This document shows, one piece after another, positions 33,277-41,363 of a DNA stretch of 59,093 nt. The stretch is from a virus: IMG/VR virus record IMGVR_UViG_3300017782_004064, positions 1 through 59,093 of that record; one strand, 5' to 3'. The notes beneath the pieces are model-generated. The model was not told the DNA's origin and did not search any database. It saw only the letters and a program-made list of their open reading frames with translations. Every line of letters starts with the position of its first letter. The first letter of the stretch is position 1. The position numbers and the translations under genes are program-made.

Positions 33277-33732
33277 TTAGAGGCTCCCTAGTGCTGCTGT
33301 GTCAGCGTCTGCCATGACCTTGTTCTTCTCAGCCTCTGTCCAGACTGTTGAGCCGCCGCCTCCGCCGCCTGTCTCGATAGCTTGGGTTAGGCTTGAAGTA
33401 TTCAGGTTAATCACCACTTGGAAGTCGCCTACTGTGGGGGTAAATATCGAAGCGGTGTCGGGGATAGGGAACAGGTTGCCTGTAACTGTGAGTGTGTGGT
33501 CAGCCTCTTGAGGGCGTATTACCCAGCCATTCTGGATAAAGTAGTACTGACCTAGTGAGGTTCCTCCTCCTAAGGCATTCCCGCCTACTGAGTTAGAGAA
33601 AGCTGGTAAGTATTTAGCATTGTCTGAGAGTATCAGCCAATCCTTCCAGCGAGAGTACAGGTCAGAAACGTTGAAAGAGGTTGTTCCTGGGTCTAGTGTG
33701 ATTCTCTTATTAGGTCCATCGAAAGTATACAT
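33277..33732 (-). CDS. Conserved-type virion protein, 151 aa
   Basis: The sequence style (YTFDGPNKRITLDPGTTSF, DLYSRWKDWLILSDNAKY, GQYYFIQNGWVIRPQ, HTLTVTGNLF) is that of a small beta protein found next to fibre genes in many phages. A Gly run (six residues) near 125 links to a short helical tail. I infer a structural role, perhaps a collar or fibre adaptor. Confidence 0.6.
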   Translation of the reverse strand: MYTFDGPNKRITLDPGTTSFNVSDLYSRWKDWLILSDNAKYLPAFSNSVGGNALGGGTSLGQYYFIQNGWVIRPQEADHTLTVTGNLFPIPDTASIFTPTVGDFQVVINLNTSSLTQAIETGGGGGGSTVWTEAEKNKVMADADTAALGSL

Positions 33733-35933
33733 TAAACGTTCTCATATTGTCTGTCTACGCGCTGCTGAATAGGGATAGTGGTATCGCCGCTAATGCTGAT
33801 GCCAGTCAGTCGTATATTTAAAAAGCCTAAAGCATGAACTACAATGTCTACGCTCGCTACTTCTACAGAGGCTGCGAAGGTTCCTGTCGTTACCAGTTCT
33901 TGGCCTGCTACCTCAGTTGTTGTGCCTGCTTCATAGACGCGAACTTCAGAAGGATTCTCCAGTCCAGTGAGGGTAAGCACTGCAGGATTCACTATCGTTA
34001 CTGTGCCGCCATTTGGTGCGTAGGTTTTTCTGCTAACTAGGTTAGATCCGTTCAGGTTCTTCCAGGTTAAGGTGCCACCGCCACGCCACTCTACTTGGAG
34101 TGTAGCGCTATCATTGAAAGTGATGTTGTCCGCATCTAAAGCTAGATCTACACTTCCTGTAGCGCCTTCAACTCTAATAGCTAGAGGGGCGTTAGGGCGT
34201 ACTGTATCTGCAAGGGCATCCAAGGCTGTCTGCATGTTAGCTTCGGTATCTGATGAGATAGTGACATCAGGAACAGCTCCACGCTGGAAAAGCTCTAAGA
34301 TGTCTGCATCAGTCTTGCTAACACTCCATGAAGCCCAGTTAGCGTAATTAGTGTCTAGTTGGGTCTGGAAGGTTACATCTGTACCGGCTACTTCTAGGCT
34401 TCCTCCAGGTCCGCCAAATGAAATGTCTCCTGAGTGGGCATCTAAGTCAGTAGCTGTGAGAGGGTTGCCACTCGTTACCGCCTGCTTTTCTCCGTCAATA
34501 TAGAGTCTAAACTCTTTAGTTGCATCTGTATAGGAGAACCTGAACATTACATGATAAGCTCTTTCAGGCTCTAGTGCGAAGTCACTGAACGCCTGTACGT
34601 TATCATCTGCAGTATCTGCCAGCTGAGCAATGAGAATGTTTCCCATGCCTAAGAAGAAAGCTAAGTTATTAACCCCACCACCTTCTTCATATACGCAGGA
34701 GAGAGTTGGAGAGATGCCTGCGAACTTAACCCAGCCGCCAAATAAACGGTTAGTTGTTATTGAGGTATTCATGTTAGCTGTGTTGCTAGGCTCTCGGCGA
34801 ACTCCGGTAGTTGACTTCCAAGAGTGGGTGTTCTGCTCGCATATTGCATCTGTCTCGAAAGAACCTCCTCCACCAATGACTGACGTTGTGAGGGGATTTA
34901 TTCCAGCGCTATCTGCATAGGCATCATCATCTAGTTTCCACCAGTGATCTGGGGACTGATTATTGATAACAGTATGGTAAGGTGCTAGACCTAACGTTAT
35001 AGCCAGCGGGACTGATTCATCACCAGTGTCGTTCGTAACAACTAGGTAGAGCTGTTCGTTATTGGGAAGAGAGCCTTGAGTAACTGTGTAGGTTATGCTC
35101 GTGTCGCCCCACGAAGTAATCGTCTGGGTAGTTTTTGTTGTTCCGGCTAGGTCATCCCAAATCTCTAGCTTACCAGTGTTCTGTGTAGCTTCAAAACCGA
35201 AGCCTGTGATTGTGTCTGATACGCCGTACGTGACAGCATCATCATATGTTAAGATACCTATAGGCTGAGGCTCTTGTAGAGCTATTGTATAGGTGTGATA
35301 TTCTGGCGTTGTATTCAGTACAGAGTGTTGCCAATCAGGCGGTGTGTACGAGCCAGCTGTATTGTATCCGATTAAGTCCGATGTAAAGTGGTTTCTGTGG
35401 TCGTTATTAGTACCTGACCAGACTTGTGTGCGGAGAGTGTAGCCTGTCGGAGCTGCTACCGTAGAGATATCATCGTGAGTAGCTGCGTGGAAGGTTAAGA
35501 CTGTAGCAGGCGTTGCTGAGATGTCTACAGTAGGGTTGGGAGGGTTAGCGTCGTTTTGCGCTTCAGCGTAGGCCCAGTCCGCTATAGGGACGTTAGTATC
35601 TACTCCACGGTAAACAAGTAAGCTGCCTGACATAGGCTCTGTAGTGCCGCTAGTATTCCATGTGAAAGTAGGGTTACTCTCAGAGCCGCTATGCACTTTA
35701 TAATATATAGCAGTTTCTTGGTCACGTCCGCCAGTAGTTCTGTTGTAGGTTAGCTGAGTCCAGCCATTACCGCCGCCGCCATCATCGTCCCACGTCTGCT
35801 GTCCAGTGTTCTCCGACTGCTTAACAAAAGCAATCATGAAGTCATCTGTGGTGGCTCCTGCGGGGATTGTAAACGTCAGAGCTAAAGCTCCAGCGGAATC
35901 CTGTACATTACTATCTACAAACGTTATAGCCAT
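33732..35933 (-). CDS. Multi-domain fibre-like virion protein, 733 aa
   Basis: An N-terminal beta domain (about 1-215) is followed by an IPT/Ig-like unit, a LamG-like domain (about 335-545) and a C-terminal ~180 residues that closely resemble the end of the next upstream gene's product. The last residues are VTTIPIQQ-like then RQYENV. It shares the LamG plus C-terminal module with 35933..37177, so they are paralogues or products of domain duplication. Carbohydrate binding at the virion surface is inferred. Confidence 0.65.
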   Translation of the reverse strand: MAITFVDSNVQDSAGALALTFTIPAGATTDDFMIAFVKQSENTGQQTWDDDGGGGNGWTQLTYNRTTGGRDQETAIYYKVHSGSESNPTFTWNTSGTTEPMSGSLLVYRGVDTNVPIADWAYAEAQNDANPPNPTVDISATPATVLTFHAATHDDISTVAAPTGYTLRTQVWSGTNNDHRNHFTSDLIGYNTAGSYTPPDWQHSVLNTTPEYHTYTIALQEPQPIGILTYDDAVTYGVSDTITGFGFEATQNTGKLEIWDDLAGTTKTTQTITSWGDTSITYTVTQGSLPNNEQLYLVVTNDTGDESVPLAITLGLAPYHTVINNQSPDHWWKLDDDAYADSAGINPLTTSVIGGGGSFETDAICEQNTHSWKSTTGVRREPSNTANMNTSITTNRLFGGWVKFAGISPTLSCVYEEGGGVNNLAFFLGMGNILIAQLADTADDNVQAFSDFALEPERAYHVMFRFSYTDATKEFRLYIDGEKQAVTSGNPLTATDLDAHSGDISFGGPGGSLEVAGTDVTFQTQLDTNYANWASWSVSKTDADILELFQRGAVPDVTISSDTEANMQTALDALADTVRPNAPLAIRVEGATGSVDLALDADNITFNDSATLQVEWRGGGTLTWKNLNGSNLVSRKTYAPNGGTVTIVNPAVLTLTGLENPSEVRVYEAGTTTEVAGQELVTTGTFAASVEVASVDIVVHALGFLNIRLTGISISGDTTIPIQQRVDRQYENV

Positions 35934-37177
35934 TAAGCGTTCTCGTACTGTCTGTCAAATATCTGCTGAATAGGCACTGTAACGTCACCGCTTGTCATGT
36001 CCACTCCTGATATTCTTAAATTCTCGTATTCTTCTTTGTGTATCACAATATCAACTGAAGAGGCGCTGACTGAGCTATTATAGGAAGTTCCTGAGGATTC
36101 TACTCCAGCTAGTTCCGTTGTAGTGCCTGCGTCATAGTATCTAACTTCTGTTCCGCTAATGAGAGGGGATACTGTCAGTACTGCTGGGGTTACAAAGTTA
36201 ATAGTTCCGCCGTTTGGAGTAGAGCCTATGGAGGCATCTGATCCGTTAGTGTTTGTCCATGTTAGCGTGCCTGTGCCCATATACTGGACGTGAATAGACG
36301 CTAAAGCATCGTGTGTTATATTGTCTGCGCTTAGTGTAAGATCACCGTCTCCAGTGACTGCCTCTATGCGTATGTTTAAAGGTTCGTCTCCTCTAGCGCT
36401 GTCTGCAAGTGCGTCTAAGGAAGTCTGCATAGCGGCTTCAGTGCCTGCGGAGATAGTTGTACCAGGTAGAGCACCCTTCTCAAAGAGTTCTTCCCGTATC
36501 TCAGTATCTGTTAGCTGTGCATCAGCCCCACTAAAAGAAGCCCACATAGCATAGTTGCCGTTGACAGGGGCGTTGAGGAGTACTGTGGCATTGCCTACCT
36601 CAGTGCTTCCTGAAGGATCTGCCCATTCAGCCGCTGTGCGGGAGCCTAAAGTAGCTGCTCCTAGTTGCCCGTTAGCAGGCTCTGTAGTGCTTTGCTTAAC
36701 GCCGTCTACATAGAGCTCTACTTTGTTGCCGAAGCCAGTGCCTTCTACACGAGCTAGTATATGGTAAGCTCTGTTCGGTTGGCATACTTGGTCAGCAAAC
36801 GCTTGAACTACGGTGCTGCCGTTAACTACGTCTAGCATTAAGTTATTGCCAGCCCACATGACCAGATTAAACTGGTTATTTGACGTTCCCTCGCGATAGA
36901 CTGACTTAGGAGGTAACTGGATAGCGGTGGCTCTAAACCATCCGCATACAGCTTTCCTGTCTAGTGCTCCATCTAAGTCTGTAGAGGTTGCTACAGATAG
37001 TCTATCAGAAGTACCGTTAGATGTCAAGCTATTTGTTATGTCTTCACAGATTGCAGTCCCTGTTGTAGCCATTCCTGTGTTGGTTACAGTGAGGGAGCCT
37101 ACAGAGTCAGTGAGCGCTGGATCTAATACCCAGAGGTGATCTGGACTTAAGGCTGAGATATCGTCTCGGTAGGCCAT
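35933..37177 (-). CDS. LamG-type fibre-like virion protein, 414 aa
   Basis: Residues ~10-235 form a LamG-like beta sandwich (HLWVLDPALTDSVGSLTV, then NRAYHILARVEG and VELYVDGVKQS). Residues ~240-414 match the C-terminal module of the 733-aa neighbour and end IFDRQYENA. Its stop and start codons overlap those of both neighbours (TAATG). Likely a sugar-binding appendage. Confidence 0.65.
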   Translation of the reverse strand: MAYRDDISALSPDHLWVLDPALTDSVGSLTVTNTGMATTGTAICEDITNSLTSNGTSDRLSVATSTDLDGALDRKAVCGWFRATAIQLPPKSVYREGTSNNQFNLVMWAGNNLMLDVVNGSTVVQAFADQVCQPNRAYHILARVEGTGFGNKVELYVDGVKQSTTEPANGQLGAATLGSRTAAEWADPSGSTEVGNATVLLNAPVNGNYAMWASFSGADAQLTDTEIREELFEKGALPGTTISAGTEAAMQTSLDALADSARGDEPLNIRIEAVTGDGDLTLSADNITHDALASIHVQYMGTGTLTWTNTNGSDASIGSTPNGGTINFVTPAVLTVSPLISGTEVRYYDAGTTTELAGVESSGTSYNSSVSASSVDIVIHKEEYENLRISGVDMTSGDVTVPIQQIFDRQYENA

Positions 37178-38544
37178 TAAGCGTTCTCATAGTTTCTTTC
37201 AAGAGGTGCTACGAGAGATACGGAGTTGGAGGTAGATCTCGTAATCGTTCCTGTTGCACTCACGTACTGTCCAGTGTCTAAACCGATAGCGACTACAGTG
37301 ATTGGTGCATCTGTAGCTGCTGTGCGTCCGCCCTGTACGTTGCCGTCATAGTCGAAGTCAAAAGTAATAGAGGAAGCTGCGCTAATAGTGCCTGCTACAT
37401 CTGAGCCACCGTTGTCATCTACAAGGATTGCGTCACTGTCACCAAAGTCGTTACCGTTAGCATCTGTGAAGAATACTCGGTAGATGGCGCTTGCGTCGTT
37501 CTGTAGGTTAGCGTTGAAGTTAATCGTGGTTACAGCTACGAATGGGAATGTTCGAGTGGTTGCTGTGTTGTCTACAAACTCAATACGGTTAGTATCTGCA
37601 GTCTGGAAGTTATCAATATAAACACCAGTACCACCGCCGTCTGGGTTAGTGGCTGATTTCGTCTTAAGTGTGTCCCCAACAAACTCGAGGAGCTCGTCTG
37701 CAGTCTTACCGATTAGGGAGTCTGCATCTGCATCAATATCTGAGTTCTGGCGGAGTTGGTATTGTACAAATTCGTAAATTTCTTCAGCTGTACCGTTGTT
37801 ACCATCAATAATGATTCCGAAATCATAGTTAGAGCCACCAATTGAGCGGCTTTGGGCTACAGCGTTGTAAGTAATGCTCATGCCTGTGTACGGAGTGTTA
37901 GCACCGATATTAACATCAGACTCTGTAATCTTAAGATCCGCTGCTGTACTGATCGGGAAACGGTAAGCCTGTGAGGCCATTGTCGTTACACCAATATCAG
38001 AAATGGAAGACTGTCCGAAGGTCTGGGCTTGCTCACGCACAAACAGAGTGAATACTGTTCGGTAGTCAAAACCGTCGGAGTAGTTGCCATCACCGTTAGG
38101 ATCGTCTAGGATCTGTACTGCTTGGTTAACCTGGCCAGTAAGCTGTACGTTGGTAGCTCCTGCGCCTTGCTCGAAGTAGAGCTGATCGTCAGCCTCAATA
38201 GAACCAAGACCGATAATGCCTGCCCACTGCTGTGTAACCTGCCCTGACGTGTTAACTACTGTCCAGCCTGCTGTACGTACTAAATAGCGGGAAGCGTCAT
38301 TAGCGAAGTCCCAGCCGTCTTTAAGTTCGAAACTCTCGTCAGTAATAGGTGTGAAGGGAAACTCAAACTTAATAAGGTTAGCATCGTCTTTCCATTCTTC
38401 CTTACAGAACGAATAAAGAGCTTTAAGAGTAACACCGTCTGACGAAAGGTTACCTGCCTCAGAGAGCGTGATAGTCTTTAGCGTGGTGTTGAAAGTAACC
38501 TCAGTAGCTTGATTCAGCTGATCTGGATCTGTGATAAGTGCCAT
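37177..38544 (-). CDS. Virion structural protein ending in RNYENA, 455 aa
   Basis: This is a mixed alpha/beta protein with a typical start (TLKALYSFCKEEWKDDANLIKF, FPFTPITDESFELKDGW) seen in phage appendage proteins. The central part is beta-rich, and the C-terminal region ends PLERNYENA, echoing the RQYENA/V ends of the next two gene products. Role at the tail or neck is inferred from order. Confidence 0.6.
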   Translation of the reverse strand: MALITDPDQLNQATEVTFNTTLKTITLSEAGNLSSDGVTLKALYSFCKEEWKDDANLIKFEFPFTPITDESFELKDGWDFANDASRYLVRTAGWTVVNTSGQVTQQWAGIIGLGSIEADDQLYFEQGAGATNVQLTGQVNQAVQILDDPNGDGNYSDGFDYRTVFTLFVREQAQTFGQSSISDIGVTTMASQAYRFPISTAADLKITESDVNIGANTPYTGMSITYNAVAQSRSIGGSNYDFGIIIDGNNGTAEEIYEFVQYQLRQNSDIDADADSLIGKTADELLEFVGDTLKTKSATNPDGGGTGVYIDNFQTADTNRIEFVDNTATTRTFPFVAVTTINFNANLQNDASAIYRVFFTDANGNDFGDSDAILVDDNGGSDVAGTISAASSITFDFDYDGNVQGGRTAATDAPITVVAIGLDTGQYVSATGTITRSTSNSVSLVAPLERNYENA

Positions 38545-38556
38545 CGTTAGTTTTCC

Positions 38557-38853
38557 TTAGTTTGTCGTTACAGTGCGGTCTAGAGAGGATACGTACCCGT
38601 TTCCGTCTCTCGATATTGTGGTGGTGATTGTTTCTGTTGCGAGAACATGCTGGATAGCTGTTACTGTGCCAGAGCCATCTCGCGTTACTATCTTGTAAGT
38701 GCCGTCTTGGTAGTCGAGCCTAGAGACATTGTTTGTTACTCCGTCCCTTGTAACCCCTACATCTAGAGAGGCTGTGTATTCTAAGCCATCAGTGACTGTG
38801 CCTGCCTCTACGTTCACATTGGAGATTCTGCTAGGGTAAAACGTAAGAGTCAC
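38557..38853 (-). CDS. Predicted structural protein, 98 aa
   Basis: This all-beta, Thr/Val-rich small protein has repeated 'RDG' turns (TRDGVTNNV, TRDGSGTV, SRDGNGYV), suggesting a repetitive beta sheet. It lies near the start of the leftward operon between two structural genes; its start overlaps the upstream stop by one base. Confidence 0.55.
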   Translation of the reverse strand: MTLTFYPSRISNVNVEAGTVTDGLEYTASLDVGVTRDGVTNNVSRLDYQDGTYKIVTRDGSGTVTAIQHVLATETITTTISRDGNGYVSSLDRTVTTN

Positions 38854-39185
38854 TAGAGATCCTCTCTCCCCCAGGCTGTGAAGGTGACTGTAGTGCCTGT
38901 ACTGTTCTGCACAGAGAGGGTTGAGCCTGTCATTAGCATTGGTATGGGATTGTTCTCAAAATCGATAACTACTGTCTCGTTGCCTTTGAGAGACGTACTG
39001 CGGAATAAAGCCTTGTCATCAGTCGTAGCAGAGCCGCCTATGTCTAGATAGATAGAGAACTCATGAGTGCTGCCTGTTGTATTAGTAACCACAATAGCGG
39101 AAACCTCTGCCCTGTTTGTTACTGTGAACAACGCCTCTGCACCAGAGCCTGAAGGCTGTAACTGCCCTAGTACTTTAGGCTGCAT
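38853..39185 (-). CDS. Predicted structural protein, 110 aa
   Basis: This small beta-sandwich-like protein (ALFTVTNRAEVSAIVVTNTTG...FSIYLDIGG) has a Gly/Ser-poor compact pattern common in minor virion or decoration proteins. It is the second gene of the leftward operon, 11 bp after the 50-aa ORF. Confidence 0.55.
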   Translation of the reverse strand: MQPKVLGQLQPSGSGAEALFTVTNRAEVSAIVVTNTTGSTHEFSIYLDIGGSATTDDKALFRSTSLKGNETVVIDFENNPIPMLMTGSTLSVQNSTGTTVTFTAWGREDL

Positions 39186-39196
39186 AGTGGTTCTCG

Positions 39197-39349
39197 TTAG
39201 TTGGGTAGTTTATCGTCATGGCTGTCTTCTGTGAATTCCTTTAAATAAGCCCCTTCTGGTAGGGGTAGTATATCTGGGAGCTCCTCTTTAAAGAAGCCTT
39301 TCTCAATGCCGTCTTGAAATGCCACTATAAAGTCATATGGCTTATACAT
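39197..39349 (-). CDS. 50-aa first gene of the leftward operon
   Basis: This short ORF is clearly coding in style: MYKPYDFIVAFQDGIEKG, then an acidic, Pro-rich part and LPN at the end. Its frame stays open upstream of the ATG for about 40 more codons (including KQLIRQRLYNSYTKCIEL), so a longer product from a non-ATG start is possible. GGA lies nine bases upstream of the ATG. It is the first gene after the leftward promoter at 39708-39736. Confidence 0.6.
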   Translation of the reverse strand: MYKPYDFIVAFQDGIEKGFFKEELPDILPLPEGAYLKEFTEDSHDDKLPN

Positions 39350-39449
39350 ACATTCTAATCCTAAGCTGTATAGTAATTCTATACATTTCGTATAGCTGTT
39401 ATACAGGCGCTGCCTTATAAGTTGCTTCGAGAGAAAAACAGATGGCTGG

Positions 39450-39464
39450 TAGAGACGGCTTGAA
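39450..39464 (+). repeat. 15-bp direct repeat, copy 1 (TAGAGACGGCTTGAA)
   Basis: It is identical to 40513-40527. The two copies lie near the two edges of the divergent control region, in the same orientation, about 1.06 kb apart. A shorter relative (AGACGGCTTATGA) is at 44101 in another promoter region. Confidence 0.8.
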
Positions 39465-39473
39465 GTGGTTAAT

Positions 39474-39489
39474 TATTCGTTAACGAATA
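39474..39489. promoter_or_regulatory. 16-bp perfect palindrome, candidate operator
   Basis: TATTCGTTAACGAATA is perfectly self-complementary. It lies between the leftward promoter and the first leftward gene, in the 5' leader, where a dimeric DNA-binding protein could block elongation or bind. Confidence 0.55.
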
Positions 39490-39707
39490 TCTAGACAGAC
39501 CTGTCCTTAAGAAGTGTTATACTGTATAGTAGTCTATATAGTATTCTTTAAGAAGTTTCTTTAAAGATTAATCCAAGGATTAACAACTAACAGCTGTTTA
39601 GAAACTCACAAAGTGTCTTGTTAGTCTTAGGTAAGAATCTTTAAGCATGCTAACAAGAACTTCTTGTGAGAACCTTCTTTAAAGAGTATTTATTCTCTCA
39701 CATGAGA

Positions 39708-39736
39708 ATTATAACATTTTCTAGACCCTGTGTCAA
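39708..39736 (-). promoter_or_regulatory. Consensus sigma-70 promoter for the leftward structural arm
   Basis: On the minus strand TTGACA (39736-39731) is followed after exactly 17 bp by TATAAT (39713-39708). Both hexamers are perfect. Transcription would start near 39701 and read through a ~350-nt leader into the structural and lysis genes. Because no phage RNA polymerase is visible, host RNA polymerase must read the late genes, and this is the best candidate. Confidence 0.8.
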
Positions 39737-40183
39737 GCACTTTTTAGCAATAATCGTGGAAGCTACTGTAATATAAGGATCTCGAAACTGGCCATATTGT
39801 ACGATTTTACTTGACAAATTAGCGGACTTTTTAGAATTCCTTAATAAATGGTTAATTTTAAGGGGTTCTGGACAGTAAATCTAGGCAGGATTTCTTGGCA
39901 GAATTAGGGGTTTTTCATCAGCTGCTTGAAGTTAGGCCTGTAAGTGCCGCTAAATAGCTGTTTTATTGGGGATCTCTCCAGAAATGTGCATATGTGCATA
40001 CTTAGAGGTTAGGCATCCTCGCAGCATCTGGCCATGTTTCGTTACTGGCAAGTTTCTGTACGGAATCTGTACGGTTTCTGTGTAGGATTTTCTCCTATTT
40101 TCCGATTTTTAAAAAATTTATATCGAGCTCATATACAAGCCTGTGCGGAGGGGGGAGTGTCCCCCGCCCACCCCACCAGACCC

Positions 40184-40489
40184 CTCACCAGAAAACCCTC
40201 TAAGCAGCTCCTACAGCCAATTCTAGCCACTAAACAGCAATAAACTCACCAGAAAAGCTAGCAAAAAACTAAGCTTTACAGTGAGGAACTGTGCAGAAAA
40301 AACCTTAATAGTTAGTGTGTTTTTAGGGCGGCTAGGGGGGAGGGTGGCGGATAGCCTATGCATGAATGCATATTAAGCACTGCTTTACAGCCAAAAACGT
40401 GTATATTCTAGCCCCTGTAAAGAACCCTCACCAGAACCAACTCAAAAGAACCAACTCACCAGCGCCACTATAAAGCACCGTCTCACCAG
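40184..40489 (+). repeat. Five CTCACCAG iteron-like repeats
   Basis: Exact copies lie at 40184-40191, 40245-40252, 40427-40434, 40455-40462 and 40482-40489, all in the same orientation; a one-mismatch copy is at 40172-40179. Between the last two and after them is an 11-bp direct repeat AGCGCCACTAT (40461-40471 and 40497-40507). Spaced same-strand repeats upstream of the early genes are typical of initiator binding sites. Confidence 0.65.
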
Positions 40490-40512
40490 CCTAACTAGCG
40501 CCACTATGCTGA

Positions 40513-40527
40513 TAGAGACGGCTTGAA
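40513..40527 (+). repeat. 15-bp direct repeat, copy 2
   Basis: It is identical to 39450-39464. It lies 45 bp upstream of the first early promoter's -35 hexamer. Confidence 0.8.
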
Positions 40528-40571
40528 ATGCTAACTTGTTAAATACTTTCCAACTATTTTAAAGAAACCTC

Positions 40572-40601
40572 TTGACACTCTCGCTGATTAGTGCATACTA
40601 A
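40572..40601 (+). promoter_or_regulatory. Early rightward promoter 1
   Basis: A perfect -35 TTGACA (40572-40577) is followed by GCATACTAA. The -10 is either CATACT (spacing 16) or TACTAA (spacing 18), both imperfect. It is duplicated with its leader at 41295. It drives the first early gene at 40638. Confidence 0.6.
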
Positions 40602-40640
40602 TACTTAAGAAACGCAACCAACGGAAAGGCTTACAATATG
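40590..40640 (+). repeat. Duplicated promoter-leader block, copy 1
   Basis: The 51 bp from the -10 region to the ATG of the gene at 40638 are the same as 41313-41363 at 48 positions. The block includes the -10, the untranslated leader and a GGAAAGG ribosome binding site. The coding sequences after the two ATGs are unrelated. Confidence 0.85.
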
Positions 40641-40811
40641 AAAGCACAACTTAACATGAAGAATCTCGAAAAGACACTAAACATAATCGATAAGCTCATT
40701 GAGGCGGGTGACTTACACGAGGCCAGCTTAAGAGTAAAAAGCTTAGTAATAGCTACTGAGATACATAATGAAGGTTTAGAGTACACGTACAACCAAGCAG
40801 TGAAAGGCTAA
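40638..40811 (+). CDS. Unrecognised 57-aa early protein
   Basis: This is the first gene after the early promoter. It is a small helical protein (NLEKTLNIIDKLIEAGDL) with a tetratricopeptide-like feel but only one repeat length. A GGAAAGG site lies in the duplicated leader. Function is unknown. Confidence 0.6.
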   Translation: MKAQLNMKNLEKTLNIIDKLIEAGDLHEASLRVKSLVIATEIHNEGLEYTYNQAVKG

Positions 40812-40815
40812 CAAG

Positions 40816-41004
40816 ATGACTTTAAAGCAACTCAAGAAGGCCAACAGAGGCAAACAGCTACTAGGCTTTGAAATAGACTACTGGAACGACAAAACAGGCG
40901 AGATAGTCACGCTAGAACAACACGCAACCACTGAAAAGCAATTTCTTCAGCTACTACGTGATAAGGGACTAGCTAACAGCACATACCGTCGCATTCCAAA
41001 CTAA
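40816..41004 (+). CDS. Unrecognised 62-aa early protein
   Basis: This basic alpha/beta protein (QLLGFEIDYWNDKTGEIVTLE, then KQFLQLLRDKGLANSTYRRI) starts 4 bp after the previous stop. It has no recognised family. Confidence 0.55.
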   Translation: MTLKQLKKANRGKQLLGFEIDYWNDKTGEIVTLEQHATTEKQFLQLLRDKGLANSTYRRIPN

Positions 41005-41036
41005 CCACCATTAACTAGAAAAAGGACTATAGAGCC

Positions 41037-41288
41037 ATGACTAACATTAAAACAACCAAGCACTCAAACGTAACTATAAAGAAAGACTCACCAGAACGCT
41101 TGCGGAATCGCTTGAAAGAATTCGCTATACAGCATTTCGTACTAGCTTACACTCTCATAGTACTGCTAGTAATGTGCTTAGCATTCGCTAGCCTGATGAT
41201 GCCTTTCAGCATTCAAACTGTAGAGGAGCACTGTAAAGCACAACAACATTACAGCTATACTACTTGCAAGCTGATACTTTCTCAATAA
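41037..41288 (+). CDS. Single-TM early membrane protein, 83 aa
   Basis: A basic N-terminus (about 1-30) is followed by one strong membrane segment (about 34-58, VLAYTLIVLLVMCLAFASLMM), then a short tail with two Cys (EEHCKAQQHYSYTTCK). By the positive-inside rule the tail is periplasmic. The AACTAGAAAAAGGA leader precedes it. A host-envelope role is possible. Confidence 0.6.
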   Translation: MTNIKTTKHSNVTIKKDSPERLRNRLKEFAIQHFVLAYTLIVLLVMCLAFASLMMPFSIQTVEEHCKAQQHYSYTTCKLILSQ

Positions 41289-41294
41289 AAAGGC

Positions 41295-41324
41295 TTGACA
41301 ATACTTTTAAGAAGTGCATACTAA
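41295..41324 (+). promoter_or_regulatory. Early rightward promoter 2
   Basis: TTGACA (41295-41300) is followed by the same GCATACTAA as promoter 1 with the same spacing. It drives the gene at 41361. Confidence 0.6.
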
Positions 41325-41363
41325 CACTTAAGAAACGCAACCAATGGAAAGGCTTACAAGATG
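41313..41363 (+). repeat. Duplicated promoter-leader block, copy 2
   Basis: Partner of 40590-40640, with three differences over 51 bp. The spacer between -35 and -10 differs between the two copies, so conservation begins at the -10 region and ends at the start codon. Confidence 0.85.

Larger units (their letters stand above)
39350..40637. other. Divergent control region, candidate origin of replication
   Basis: This 1.3-kb stretch has no convincing gene apart from the open frame leading into the ORF at 39349. It separates the leftward and rightward arms. It contains a consensus leftward promoter, rightward promoter-like sequence (TTGACA at 39811 with TAGAAT 15 bp downstream), a 16-bp palindrome, tandem repeats at 39984-39999 (ATGTGCAT twice) and 40055-40074 (TCTGTACGG twice), an AT-rich block at 40099-40121, a G5/C5 hairpin (40151-40165), CTCACCAG repeats, and paired ATGCAT at 40358-40371. 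The repeats plus AT-rich block suggest an origin, which is inference. Confidence 0.6.

Noticed and set aside
40161-40240. CRISPR-like array from the repeated CTCACCAG motifs
   Set aside because: The repeats are only 8 bp and irregularly spaced, with no spacers of equal length and no cas genes.
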